From the NCBI GenBank assembly GCA_947630735.1, contig CANRIR010000004.1, forward strand, positions 1-64,000: 64,000 nucleotides of DNA, in the 5' to 3' direction. The notes under the pieces are model-generated. The model made no database searches and had not been told where the DNA came from. It worked only from the letters and a program-made list of their open reading frames with translations. How positions within the stretch are numbered: the first letter of the stretch is position 1; the number at the start of each line of letters is the position of its first letter. The stretch is from an uncultured Marvinbryantia sp. GTDB taxonomy: Bacteria; Bacillota; Clostridia; Lachnospirales; Lachnospiraceae. The translations under genes were made by a program, and so were the position numbers. Shown here one piece after another: positions 1 through 8,312 of the stretch.

Positions 1-104
1 CGGTGGACAAAGACGGAAAGATCACGGCGAAGAAAAAGGGCTTTACCACCATCACCGTGACCGCGCGGGGCGTCAGCGCCGCGATGAGACTGCGTGTAAA
101 ATAA
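1..104 (+). CDS. 3' end of a protein with a C-terminal BIG2-like Ig domain (partial)
   Basis: Only the last 33 codons are in the window. The frame starts at base 3 and stops at TAA 102-104. The residues DKDGKITAKKKGFTTITVTA followed by a short beta-strand ending RLRVK match the end of a bacterial Ig-like group 2 domain, whose repeats typically read G-x-I/V-T-A-x-K-x-G-x-T-x-I-T-V. Such domains usually sit in secreted or cell-surface proteins as spacers or adhesive modules. The rest of the protein lies upstream of the window, so its function cannot be given. A strong terminator follows at once, so this is the last gene of its transcript. Confidence 0.6.
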   Translation, partial: VDKDGKITAKKKGFTTITVTARGVSAAMRLRVK

Positions 105-129
105 GGCAAAAAAAGCCGGACATTGAGAC

Positions 130-185
130 ATGGCTGCGGCTGGAAGACTGCAAAATGCAGGGTTTTCCGGCCGCAGTCATTTTTC
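130..185 (+). terminator. Rho-independent terminator after the Ig-domain gene
   Basis: ATGGCTGCGGCTGGAA at 130-145 can pair with the complementary TTCCGGCCGCAGTCAT at 165-180, with a few G-U pairs, and TTTT follows. The hairpin sits 26 bases after the stop codon. Confidence 0.75.
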
Positions 186-276
186 GCGTGCGGTCTTTTG
201 GAAAAGCCGCGGGGGAGCGAGGGGCGGCCTGACCGGGCCGGGTCGGATTTTAGTCAAAAGATTTTGCTAAAAGATT

Positions 277-305
277 TTGCAAATACAGGAAACACATGTT
301 ATACT
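277..305 (+). promoter_or_regulatory. Sigma-70 promoter of the propeller/HD-GYP gene
   Basis: TTGCAA at 277-282, 17 bp spacer, TATACT at 300-305. The start codon at 346 lies 41 bases after the -10, leaving a short leader with GGAGG at 334-338. Confidence 0.65.
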
Positions 306-345
306 TGATAAGATGATTTGTGAATTGATCGGCGGAGGGATGAAC

Positions 346-3327
346 ATGACAGTGCGCTGCAAAAAAACGGCGGTATTTTTTACGGCGATATGGATGCTTT
401 TGCTGGGGTGCCGGGCGGGTGCCGTGGAGGCCGTAAACGAGGTCAAGCAGATTGGCCTGATGGATTACGTGGAGACCATCTACGACGAGAGCAACGGCAT
501 GATCACCAGCGAGGCGAACACCGTGCTCCAGGACGAGCGCGGCTATATCTGGGTGGGAAGCTACGGCGGGCTCAGCCGGTACAACGGCAATGAGTTCCAG
601 AACATGAGCGGCCTGCGGGAGAACGCGCCCAAGACCGGCGTGCGCGTGCTCTACCAGGACGCCCGGGGGCGTATCTGGATCGGCACCAACGACGCGGGCA
701 TCTATCTGTTTGAAAACGAGACCTTCCAGGCGCTTACCGAGACGGAAGCGGAGCTCCCCTTTGAGGTGGGCGCGCTCTCCGTGCGCAGCATCGCGGAGGG
801 GCCGGACGGCGTGATCTATTTTGGCACCACCAACGGGCTGCTGACGGTAAATGAAGAGCTAAAGCTCTCTCTGGTCAACGACGGCTGGCTGGAGGGGGAG
901 ACCATAGAAAACCTGATGTGCGACAAAAACGGCGCCATCTGGGGCAGCACGGGCAAGAGCAGCGTCTTTGTGCTCAAAGACGGCGAGCTGCAGATGGTCC
1001 TGGATCAGGACTTCTTCGGCATGGAGCTGGCCTACGGGCTCTATCAGGCGCAGAACGGGAACATCTACATCGGCACCGAGAGCAGCTATGTGATGCGCAT
1101 AAAGCTGAAAGGCGACGTCTACGAGCCGGACCAGGTTACGTTTGACTTTCTGACCCTGGACAGCAAGGAGACCGTGAACGATATCTACCAGGACCGAGAG
1201 GGCAAGCTGTGGATCTGCACGGACAGCGGCATCGGCTACCTGGATGAGAACGACACGTTCTACAAGATCAACGGCCTGTCCAGCAATATGATCATGACGC
1301 AGATTTACGAGGACTACGAGGGGAACCTCTGGTTTGCCTCGTCCAGGCGCGGCGTGGTAAAGCTGACCAAGAACAAATTCCGCCACATCGCCTACGAGGC
1401 CGACATCTCCGGGCAGACGGTCAACACCACGGCCTTTTACAACGGCAGGCTCTACATAGGCACGGACAACGGCCTGAAGATCATGGACGAGTCGTGGTTC
1501 GCCGTGGAGAACGATTTGACAAAGGCCCTGGAGGGCATCCGCATCCGCAGCATGATGAAGGATTCCGCCGGACACCTGTGGATCTCCACCTACAAGGAAT
1601 ACGGCCTGATGTGCTATGACGACGCCACGGGCAAATGGACGTCCTACACCTCCGCGGACGGCATGGCGCACGACCAGGTCCGCATGGCGCTGGAGCTCGC
1701 CGACGGGGACATCGCCGCGGCGACCAACGGAGGCGTGTCCATCATCCACGAGGGCAAGGTGGTCCGCTCCTACACGGAGAAGGACGGCATCCAGAACGAA
1801 GTCATCCTCTGCCTGGCGCAGGACGCGCAGGGCAATCTGTTCGCGGGGAGCGACGGCAACGGCATCTATGTGATCGACCTGGAGAAGGACGAGGTCATCA
1901 AAAACATCACGGTGAGCGACGGCCTGCAGTCCGGCGTCATCCTGCGCCTGGTCCCGGATATGGAGCACAGCGCCATATGGGTGAGCAACGGCTCGGAGGT
2001 GGCGCTGATGGCGAACGGGGACATCCAGCAGATCGTGTCGCCGGATGCGGGCGTGGGCAGCGTGTTTGACATCAAGATCTCCGGGGAGGACATCTGGCTC
2101 TTAAAGTCCTTCGGGCTCATCCAGATGAACCGCGAGGATTACATCGAGGGGAACCAGAACTACCATGTGCTCACAAGGAGGGACGGGCTTACGGGCAGCA
2201 TCACCGCCAACTCCTGGAACGACATCGAGCCGGATGGGACACTCTATATCAGCACGGCCAACGGCGTGTACTTTATCAACATCAACGACATTCAGCGCAA
2301 CACCATCCCGCCGAAGGTGTCGGTGGGGAGCATCGAGATGGGCGACACCGTTCTTTACAGCCCCCAGGATATCGAGGTCTCCAAAGATGAGAAGCGCATT
2401 ACCCTTGCCCTCGACCTTCTGAGCTACGGCGTGGAGGGCGGCACTCTGGAATACTATCTGGAAGGCTTCGACAACGAGCCCATCCAGGTGCGCAACACTT
2501 TCGCGAACCATGTGAACTACACCAACCTGCCGGGAGGGAACTATGTGTTCCACCTGTGCGGCTACAACGCGGACGGCACCAGGAGCGACGAGCTCACGTT
2601 CCGAATCCACAAGCAGCAGAGCGTTTTCGAGCGCAGATACCTCTATATCTGGGTGGCTATGGCGGGACTGGTGGCGCTGTTCGGCATCATCATCCTGGCC
2701 ATGTACCTGAACCGGAGGCGCATCATCCATCAACAGAGGATGTACGAGATGATGGCGGAGCAGACGGTGGGCATTGTGGCAATGACCATCGACGCGAAGG
2801 ACAAATATACGGACGGCCATTCCCACCGGGTGGCCAGCTACGCGCGGGAGATCGGCCGGCGCATGGGCCTCTCCAAGGAGGATCTGCGGAGACTCTACTT
2901 TGCGGCCCTGCTCCACGATGTGGGCAAGATCGGCGTGCCGGATTCCATCCTGAACAAACAGGGGAAACTGACGGACGAGGAGTATGACTGCATCAAGAAG
3001 CACCCGTCCACGGGCGGCGACATTTTGAAGAGCTTCGAAAAGCAGATGCCCTGGATCCCGCAGGTGGCGCGCTATCACCATGAGCGCTACGACGGCCGCG
3101 GCTACAACGAGGGGCTTAAAGGAGACCAGATCCCGCTGTTCGCGCGCATCGTGGCGGTGGCGGACGCCTTCGACGCCATGAATTCCAACCGCGTCTACCG
3201 CGCCGCCATGACGGAGGAGAAGATAAGGAGTGAGCTGGAAAAAGGAAAGAATCAGCAGTTTGATGAAAAATTCGCGCAGATCATGCTGGACATGATGGAT
3301 GATCATTTTGACGCGGATGTGCAGTGA
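346..3327 (+). CDS. Two-component-regulator-propeller sensor with HD-GYP output domain
   Basis: The start chosen is the ATG at 346, seven bases after GGAGG; this gives 993 residues and a hydrophobic signal sequence. LLGC near residue 21 could be a lipobox. About a dozen propeller repeats follow (YIWVGSYGGLSRYNG, RIWIGTNDAGIYLF, LWICTDSGIGYL), then a Y_Y_Y-type domain (GNYVFHLCGYNADG) and one membrane helix near 765-787. The cytoplasmic end is an HD-GYP domain with LLHDVGKIGVPD (H857/D858), HPSTGGDIL, YHHERYDGRGY and VADAFDAM. HD-GYP domains hydrolyse c-di-GMP. Such propellers normally feed histidine kinases, so an HD-GYP output is less usual. The proline of GYP is Asn here. A response regulator and kinase follow 54 bases downstream and may share the stimulus. 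Confidence 0.85.
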   Translation: MTVRCKKTAVFFTAIWMLLLGCRAGAVEAVNEVKQIGLMDYVETIYDESNGMITSEANTVLQDERGYIWVGSYGGLSRYNGNEFQNMSGLRENAPKTGVRVLYQDARGRIWIGTNDAGIYLFENETFQALTETEAELPFEVGALSVRSIAEGPDGVIYFGTTNGLLTVNEELKLSLVNDGWLEGETIENLMCDKNGAIWGSTGKSSVFVLKDGELQMVLDQDFFGMELAYGLYQAQNGNIYIGTESSYVMRIKLKGDVYEPDQVTFDFLTLDSKETVNDIYQDREGKLWICTDSGIGYLDENDTFYKINGLSSNMIMTQIYEDYEGNLWFASSRRGVVKLTKNKFRHIAYEADISGQTVNTTAFYNGRLYIGTDNGLKIMDESWFAVENDLTKALEGIRIRSMMKDSAGHLWISTYKEYGLMCYDDATGKWTSYTSADGMAHDQVRMALELADGDIAAATNGGVSIIHEGKVVRSYTEKDGIQNEVILCLAQDAQGNLFAGSDGNGIYVIDLEKDEVIKNITVSDGLQSGVILRLVPDMEHSAIWVSNGSEVALMANGDIQQIVSPDAGVGSVFDIKISGEDIWLLKSFGLIQMNREDYIEGNQNYHVLTRRDGLTGSITANSWNDIEPDGTLYISTANGVYFININDIQRNTIPPKVSVGSIEMGDTVLYSPQDIEVSKDEKRITLALDLLSYGVEGGTLEYYLEGFDNEPIQVRNTFANHVNYTNLPGGNYVFHLCGYNADGTRSDELTFRIHKQQSVFERRYLYIWVAMAGLVALFGIIILAMYLNRRRIIHQQRMYEMMAEQTVGIVAMTIDAKDKYTDGHSHRVASYAREIGRRMGLSKEDLRRLYFAALLHDVGKIGVPDSILNKQGKLTDEEYDCIKKHPSTGGDILKSFEKQMPWIPQVARYHHERYDGRGYNEGLKGDQIPLFARIVAVADAFDAMNSNRVYRAAMTEEKIRSELEKGKNQQFDEKFAQIMLDMMDDHFDADVQ

Positions 3328-3381
3328 CGTTTGCGCCCGCAGGCGCGGGCACGGGTTTTGAGAGATCGGGAGGCTTTTAGG

Positions 3382-4065
3382 ATGGATCGTTTGAAAGTAC
3401 TTGTGGTGGACGACGAGAGCCGTATGCGGAAACTGGTAAAGGACTTTCTGGTAAAAAAAGATTTTGAGGTGCTGGAGGCGGAGGACGGCTCGCAGGCGGT
3501 CGATGTGTTTTTTTCAGCAAAGGATATCGCCCTGGTCATACTGGATGTGATGATGCCGAAGATGGATGGCTGGCAGGTGTGCCGCGAGATACGCGCGGCC
3601 TCCCAGGTGCCCATCATCATGCTGACGGCGCGCGCCGACGAGCGGGACGAGCTTCTGGGATTTGAGCTGGGGGTGGACGAGTACATCTCCAAGCCCTTCA
3701 GCCCGAAGATCCTGGTGGCCCGCGTGGAGGCGATCCTAAGAAGGAGCAACGCCCTCTCCCCGGATCAGATCATAAGCGCGGGGGAGATCTCTTTGGACAA
3801 GGCGGCCCACGAGGTGAAGGTGGCCGGGAAACCCGTGGATCTGAGCTTTAAGGAGTTTGAGCTGCTCACGTATTTCATGGAGAATCAGGGGATCGCCCTC
3901 TCCCGGGAGAAGATCCTCAACAGCGTGTGGAACTACGACTATTTCGGGGACGCAAGGACCATCGACACCCATGTGAAAAAGCTCCGCAGCAAGCTGGGGG
4001 AGCAGGGCGACTATATCCGCACTATATGGGGCATGGGATATAAATTCGAGGTGGGGCGTCCATGA
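3382..4065 (+). CDS. OmpR/PhoB-family response regulator
   Basis: The protein has 227 residues. The start is the ATG at 3382 (MDRLKVLVVDDE), about eight bases after GGGAGG; an upstream in-frame extension has no ribosome site. The receiver domain (residues 1-120) has the acidic pair VDDE, phospho-acceptor D55 in VILDVMMPKMDGW, the switch Thr in MLTARAD, and K104 in ISKPFSP. The C-terminal half is a winged-helix domain of OmpR type (LSFKEFELLTYFMENQG, SREKILNSVW, DTHVKKLRSKLG, IRTIWGMGYKFE). It should bind promoter DNA after phosphorylation by the kinase encoded next, whose ATG overlaps this stop as ATGA. The target genes cannot be read from the sequence. Confidence 0.92.
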   Translation: MDRLKVLVVDDESRMRKLVKDFLVKKDFEVLEAEDGSQAVDVFFSAKDIALVILDVMMPKMDGWQVCREIRAASQVPIIMLTARADERDELLGFELGVDEYISKPFSPKILVARVEAILRRSNALSPDQIISAGEISLDKAAHEVKVAGKPVDLSFKEFELLTYFMENQGIALSREKILNSVWNYDYFGDARTIDTHVKKLRSKLGEQGDYIRTIWGMGYKFEVGRP

Positions 4066-5567
4066 AACATTCCATTAAGACGCAGCTGGTCTTGAGCTTT
4101 GCCGGTCTGATCGCCGTCATCCTGGGCCTGTATCTGCTGGTCAACAATCTGTTTCTGGAAAGGTTTTACGTGCGCCAGAAGGAGGACGACCTGATCAGGA
4201 TCTACAACGCGATCGACCGCATCGAGGAGCTGTCGGACTACCGGAGCAGCGAGTTTGAGGCGGTCTTCCGCAGGATCAGCGGGGCCAACAATGTGGATCT
4301 GAACATCCTCTGGGTCAGCGAGCAGGACGGAAGCGCCATCACGCTCTATCAGAGCAGGGACAACCCCGTCATGCGGGGGCGCATCGAGGGCTATCTGTTC
4401 GGGTTAAATTCTGTGGCGGACGCGAAGGATATCCTCATCCAGACGGACGCCTACCGCATCCAGAAATTCCGGGACTCCGCGGACGCGGCGGAATATCTGG
4501 AGGCCTGGGGGAAGCTGCAGACGGGCTGCTTTTTCCTGATGCGGATCCCCATTGAGTCCATCAAGGACAGCGTGAAGATCGCCAACAAGTTCGCCCTCTA
4601 TATCATGTTCGCGGCCGTCGCCTTAAGCCTGCTGTTTGTGTGGTGGATCTCCAAGCGGATCACGGATCCCATCCGGGAGCTGACCGCCATCTCCAGAAGG
4701 ATGGCGAACCTGGAGTTCGACGCCCGCTATATGAGCGGCGGGCAGAACGAGATCGGGGAGCTGGGCGAGCATTTCAACCATATGTCCGAGATCCTGGAGG
4801 AGACCATCTCGGAGCTGAAGACCGCGAACAACGAGCTGAAGCGTGACAACGAGCGAAAGACCCAGATCGACGAGATGCGCAAGGAATTTCTCTCGAATGT
4901 CTCCCACGAGCTGAAGACCCCCATCGCCCTCATCCAGGGCTACGCGGAGGGCCTGCGGGAGGGCATCAACGACGACGACGCCCAGAGCAGGGATTTTTAC
5001 TGTGAGGTCATCATGGACGAGGCCTCCAAAATGAACAACCTGGTAAAGAAGCTCCTCAACCTGAACCAGCTGGAGTTCGGCAGCCGCACGGTGGATATGG
5101 CGCGCTTCGACTTGACGGAGCTTCTAAGCGGCGTGGCGCAGTCCGTGAGCCTTTTGGCGGAGCAGAAGGGCGTGGAGATCCGGCTGGAGCAAAAAGAGCC
5201 GCTCTATGTGTGGGGCGATGAATTTATCGTGGAGCAGGTGATCACGAATTACCTGAGCAACGCTTTGAACCATGTGTCCGAACACGGGCACATCGAGATC
5301 CGCGTGCTCGCCGCAAACGGCAGGGTGCGCGTTGGGGTGTACAACACCGGCCAGCCCATCCCGGAGGAGGAGCTGGAAAAGATCTGGATCAAGTTTTACA
5401 AGGTGGACAAGGCCAGGACCAGGGAGTACGGCGGCAGCGGCATCGGCCTGTCTATCGTGAAGGCCGCCATGGAATCCATGAACCAGCCCTACGGGGTGTT
5501 CAACTGCGAGGACGGCGTGTGCTTCTGGTTTGAGCTGGAGGACGGAAAGGGAGAGCAGGGAGCGTAA
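4062..5567 (+). CDS. Sensor histidine kinase (HAMP-HisKA-HATPase)
   Basis: The product has 501 residues. A membrane helix near 9-30 and a second near 175-197 flank an extracytoplasmic region of about 145 residues with no sensor fold I recognise. HAMP follows (ITDPIRELTAISRRMANLEF), then a coiled segment, then the HisKA domain with H282 in VSHELKTPIALIQGYAEGL. The HATPase domain shows the N box (ITNYLSNALNH), the G1 box (VGVYNTGQPIP), the F box region (IWIKFYKVDKAR) and the G2 box (YGGSGIGLSIV), so it should be active. ATGA overlap with the response regulator indicates one operon and translational coupling. The next gene begins on the base after this stop codon. Confidence 0.92.
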   Translation: MKHSIKTQLVLSFAGLIAVILGLYLLVNNLFLERFYVRQKEDDLIRIYNAIDRIEELSDYRSSEFEAVFRRISGANNVDLNILWVSEQDGSAITLYQSRDNPVMRGRIEGYLFGLNSVADAKDILIQTDAYRIQKFRDSADAAEYLEAWGKLQTGCFFLMRIPIESIKDSVKIANKFALYIMFAAVALSLLFVWWISKRITDPIRELTAISRRMANLEFDARYMSGGQNEIGELGEHFNHMSEILEETISELKTANNELKRDNERKTQIDEMRKEFLSNVSHELKTPIALIQGYAEGLREGINDDDAQSRDFYCEVIMDEASKMNNLVKKLLNLNQLEFGSRTVDMARFDLTELLSGVAQSVSLLAEQKGVEIRLEQKEPLYVWGDEFIVEQVITNYLSNALNHVSEHGHIEIRVLAANGRVRVGVYNTGQPIPEEELEKIWIKFYKVDKARTREYGGSGIGLSIVKAAMESMNQPYGVFNCEDGVCFWFELEDGKGEQGA

Positions 5568-6098
5568 ATGGAAGAAATTCTGCGGATCATCCGCGGCTCG
5601 GAAGCGGTGCTTCTGGGTTTCGGGGATGAGTTTACCGAAAAAAAGGCGAAGCGGGAGAAGATCCTTTCGGCCTACAACCGTCTGGCTGCCCTGGTTGCGG
5701 GAAAGCCCTGGTTCGCGGTGACGGTCAACACGGACGATCTGATCTACGAGTCGGATCTGAGCCGGTTTTTCATCGTGGCCCCCTGCGGCAGCGACGCCGC
5801 CGGCAACGTGGCCTCCATGGAGGACTACGACGAGTCCGCCTATCTGCCCCAGTGGGAGATGTACCGCAATTTCCTGGCCGCCGTGCTGGGCAAAAAGCTG
5901 TGCATCCTGGAGCTGGGGGTGGGGCTTTTGTATCCCTCCGTCATAAGGTTCCCCTTTGAAAAGCTGGCGCTCTGCCAGCAGAAGGCGACGCTGGTGCGGG
6001 TGCACAGCAAGCTGGCGCAGGCCCCCGCGGAACTGGGGGACAGGGCCGTCTGCGTGGCGCAGAACCCGGTAGAGTGGCTTAATTTTACTCAAAAATGA
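5568..6098 (+). CDS. Short SIR2-like protein
   Basis: The 176-residue protein resembles SIR2-fold proteins common in Clostridia. Its best segments are FAVTVNTDDLIYESDL (compare the TTN-x-D motif that contacts NAD), FIVAPCGS, and KKLCILELGVGLLYPSVIR, followed by a segment ending FPFEKLAL. Related proteins I recall are longer, with an N-terminal GAGxS motif and a Cys zinc-binding loop between the last two segments. Both are absent here: the middle is a short loop around NVASMEDYDESAYLPQWEMYRNFL. NAD binding and deacylase or ADP-ribosyl activity are therefore doubtful. It is the last gene of the kinase operon, and the start abuts the kinase stop. The assignment rests on remembered family motifs. 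Confidence 0.5.
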   Translation: MEEILRIIRGSEAVLLGFGDEFTEKKAKREKILSAYNRLAALVAGKPWFAVTVNTDDLIYESDLSRFFIVAPCGSDAAGNVASMEDYDESAYLPQWEMYRNFLAAVLGKKLCILELGVGLLYPSVIRFPFEKLALCQQKATLVRVHSKLAQAPAELGDRAVCVAQNPVEWLNFTQK

Positions 6099-6108
6099 CG
6101 AAAATATG

Positions 6109-6137
6109 TTGAATATTTTCTGAAATTATGGTAAAAT
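6109..6137 (+). promoter_or_regulatory. Sigma-70 promoter of the PRTase-like gene
   Basis: TTGAAT at 6109-6114, 17 bp, TAAAAT at 6132-6137. AGGAGG follows at 6159-6164, eight bases before the ATG at 6172. The region is AT-rich against a GC-rich background. Confidence 0.7.
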
Positions 6138-6171
6138 TAGTAAAAATACGGATGAAGCAGGAGGACAGCAT

Positions 6172-6813
6172 ATGGAATCAAGAGTAATCGAAATCCCTTC
6201 CAAGGCGGATCACAATGTGGTACTCCGCGTGATACCGGGCCACTTTGTAACGAACCACTCCCACATCAACTATTATGTGGATATGACATTTTTAAAGGCG
6301 CGCAAATCCGAGGCGGAAGGTGCGGCAAAAATCCTTGCGCGCAACTATGAGACCACCACGTATATCGACACCATCATCTGTATGGACGGCTGTGAGATCA
6401 TCGGCGCGTACCTGGCGGATCAGCTCACCAGGAACGGCATCATGTCCATCAATTCCCACCAGACCATGTATGTGGTCTCCCCGGAGATCCACACGGGCGG
6501 TCAGCTCATCTTCCGCGAGAACATGCAGCCCATGATCTACGGCAAGCATGTGCTCCTCATGCTGGCCACGGCCTCCACCGGCATCACGATCAAGCGCGCC
6601 GTGGAGTGCATCCGGTACTACGGCGGCATCGTGGAGGGCGCGGCGGCACTCTTCAGCGCCACGGAGGAGATCGACGGCGTGAAGGTGAACTCCCTGTTCA
6701 CGGCGGCGGATCTTCCGGACTACAAGATGTACCACGCCACCGAGTGTCCCATGTGTAAGGCGGATCAGAAGCTGGACGCGATCGTGAACAGCTATGGATA
6801 TTCGCGCATTTAA
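6172..6813 (+). CDS. Phosphoribosyltransferase-like protein with altered PRPP loop
   Basis: The protein has 213 residues with a type I phosphoribosyltransferase layout similar to orotate PRTases: an N-terminal hood, a core with DTIICMDGCEIIGAYLADQL, and the strand-loop-helix VLLMLATASTGITIKRAVEC where the PRPP loop belongs. In true PRTases that loop starts with two acidic residues (typically V-x-x-D-D-x-x-T-T-G); here they are Ala-Thr-Ala, while Ser-Thr-Gly remains. The C-terminus has a CPMC pair (ATECPMCKADQKLD). Such a protein may bind nucleotides or nucleobases without turnover, or use a changed mechanism. It is transcribed from its own promoter and closed by a terminator, so its neighbours say little about its role. 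Confidence 0.55.
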   Translation: MESRVIEIPSKADHNVVLRVIPGHFVTNHSHINYYVDMTFLKARKSEAEGAAKILARNYETTTYIDTIICMDGCEIIGAYLADQLTRNGIMSINSHQTMYVVSPEIHTGGQLIFRENMQPMIYGKHVLLMLATASTGITIKRAVECIRYYGGIVEGAAALFSATEEIDGVKVNSLFTAADLPDYKMYHATECPMCKADQKLDAIVNSYGYSRI

Positions 6814-6847
6814 AGCATTGTATCTTGGCAGAATATGTGATAAACTC

Positions 6848-6884
6848 AAGGAGTGCAGAGCATTTGTGCACTCCTTCTTTCACA
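6848..6884 (+). terminator. Terminator between the PRTase-like gene and hisH
   Basis: AAGGAGTGCA at 6848-6857 pairs perfectly with TGCACTCCTT at 6867-6876 around a nine-base loop. The downstream tract is pyrimidine-rich (CTTTCACATTT) and less uniform than a classic T run. Confidence 0.6.
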
Positions 6885-6921
6885 TTTGCTCAAAAGAATG
6901 ACGGCAGACAGAGGTGTGGCT

Positions 6922-7539
6922 ATGATCGCAGTGATCGATTACGATGCGGGAAATTTAAAAAGTGTCAGCAAAGCTCTCCAATTTCTGGGGGAGGACGTCT
7001 GCGTTACCAGGGATCCTCGCGAGATCCTGGGCGCGGATAAAGTGATCCTGCCCGGCGTCGGGGCGTTCGGCGACGCGATGGAGCGTCTTTCCCAATACGG
7101 CCTCGTGCCGGTCATCCGCGAGGCGGCGGCAAAGGGCCTTCCCTTTCTGGGCATCTGCCTGGGCCTGCAGCTCCTCTTTGAGCGCAGCGAGGAGAGCCCC
7201 GGCGTGGAGGGGCTCGGCATACTGAAGGGCGAGATCCTGCGCATACCGGGCGGCGAGGGGCTGAAGGTGCCCCACATCGGCTGGAACTCCCTGGAGCTTT
7301 CCGGAGATGGAAAATTGTTTTCGCATCTGCCCGCCCAGCCCTATGTCTATTTTGTCCACTCCTATTATCTGCGCGCGGCGGATCCGTCCATCGTGAAGGC
7401 GTCCGCGCAGTACGGCGTACAGATCCACGCGTCCGTGGAGAAGGACAATGTATTCGCCTGCCAGTTTCACCCGGAAAAGAGCGGGGAGACGGGGCTTCGC
7501 ATTTTAAAGAATTTTACGAAGATGGGGGAGGAGAGCTGA
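6922..7539 (+). CDS. hisH: Imidazole glycerol phosphate synthase, glutaminase subunit
   Basis: HisH makes ammonia from glutamine and channels it to HisF for the fifth step of histidine synthesis. The start is the ATG at 6922 ([19 protein letters not shown]), giving 205 residues, the usual length. The class I amidotransferase triad is complete: C79 in [12 protein letters not shown], and H183 and E185 in [24 protein letters not shown] marks the oxyanion-strand region, and VPHIGWN is the family signature near the interface. AGAGGTG at 6910-6916 is a modest ribosome site. The stop overlaps the hisF start (TGATG), as expected for a 1:1 complex. No other his gene lies in the window. Confidence 0.95.
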   Translation: MIAVIDYDAGNLKSVSKALQFLGEDVCVTRDPREILGADKVILPGVGAFGDAMERLSQYGLVPVIREAAAKGLPFLGICLGLQLLFERSEESPGVEGLGILKGEILRIPGGEGLKVPHIGWNSLELSGDGKLFSHLPAQPYVYFVHSYYLRAADPSIVKASAQYGVQIHASVEKDNVFACQFHPEKSGETGLRILKNFTKMGEES

Positions 7540-8300
7540 TGTTTACCAAGAGGATCATTCCCTGTCTGGATGTGCACAACGGCCGCGTGGTAAAGGGGAT
7601 CAATTTTGTGAACCTGCGCGACGCGGGCGACCCGGTGGAGGTCGCCGCCGCCTACGACAGGGCGGGCGCCGATGAACTGGTATTTCTGGATATCACGGCG
7701 TCGTCGGACGCCAGAAAGACCGTGGCGGATATGGTGCGCCAGGTGGCGGAGCGGGTGTTCATCCCGTTTACCGTGGGCGGAGGCATCCGCACGGTGGAAG
7801 ATTTCCGCGCGATCCTGCGGGAGGGGGCGGACAAGATATCCGTCAACTCGGCGGCCATCAGCCGGCCGGAGCTCATCAGCGAGGCCGCCGACAAGTTCGG
7901 GAGCCAGTGCGTGGTGGTGGCCATCGACGCCAGACGGCGCGCCGATAAGAGCGGCTGGAATATCTATAAAAACGGCGGCCGTGTGGACACGGGGATCGAC
8001 GCCCTGGAGTGGGCGGCCCGCGCGGAGCGCCTGGGGGCGGGCGAGATCCTGCTCACCAGCATGGACATGGACGGCACAAAGGCTGGCTACGACATAGAGC
8101 TCACAAGGGCCATCGCGGACGAGGTTTCCATCCCGGTCATCGCGTCGGGGGGAGCCGGCACGGAGGAACATTTTTACGAGGCGCTGACGGACGGAGGGGC
8201 GGACGCCGCCCTGGCCGCGTCGCTGTTTCACTATAAGGAACTGGAGATCCGCGGGGTAAAGGAGTACCTGCGCAAAAGAGGAGTATCTGTGAGGATATAG
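7539..8300 (+). CDS. hisF: Imidazole glycerol phosphate synthase, cyclase subunit
   Basis: HisF cyclises PRFAR with HisH-supplied ammonia, giving imidazole glycerol phosphate and AICAR. The 253-residue (beta/alpha)8 barrel has catalytic D11 in [15 protein letters not shown] and the second aspartate near residue 130 in VVVAIDARR. Phosphate-binding loops are FTVGGGIR and [24 protein letters not shown] is the typical strand-6 segment. The start overlaps the hisH stop by one base, so translation is coupled. The pair is intact and ordinary. The ung gene follows 12 bases downstream. Confidence 0.96.
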   Translation: MFTKRIIPCLDVHNGRVVKGINFVNLRDAGDPVEVAAAYDRAGADELVFLDITASSDARKTVADMVRQVAERVFIPFTVGGGIRTVEDFRAILREGADKISVNSAAISRPELISEAADKFGSQCVVVAIDARRRADKSGWNIYKNGGRVDTGIDALEWAARAERLGAGEILLTSMDMDGTKAGYDIELTRAIADEVSIPVIASGGAGTEEHFYEALTDGGADAALAASLFHYKELEIRGVKEYLRKRGVSVRI

Positions 8301-8312
8301 AGGAAATTTATC

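Noticed and set aside
859..1968. Antisense open frame opposite the propeller sensor
   Set aside because: Same codon-bias shadow; no ribosome site, and the + strand propeller repeats are unambiguous.
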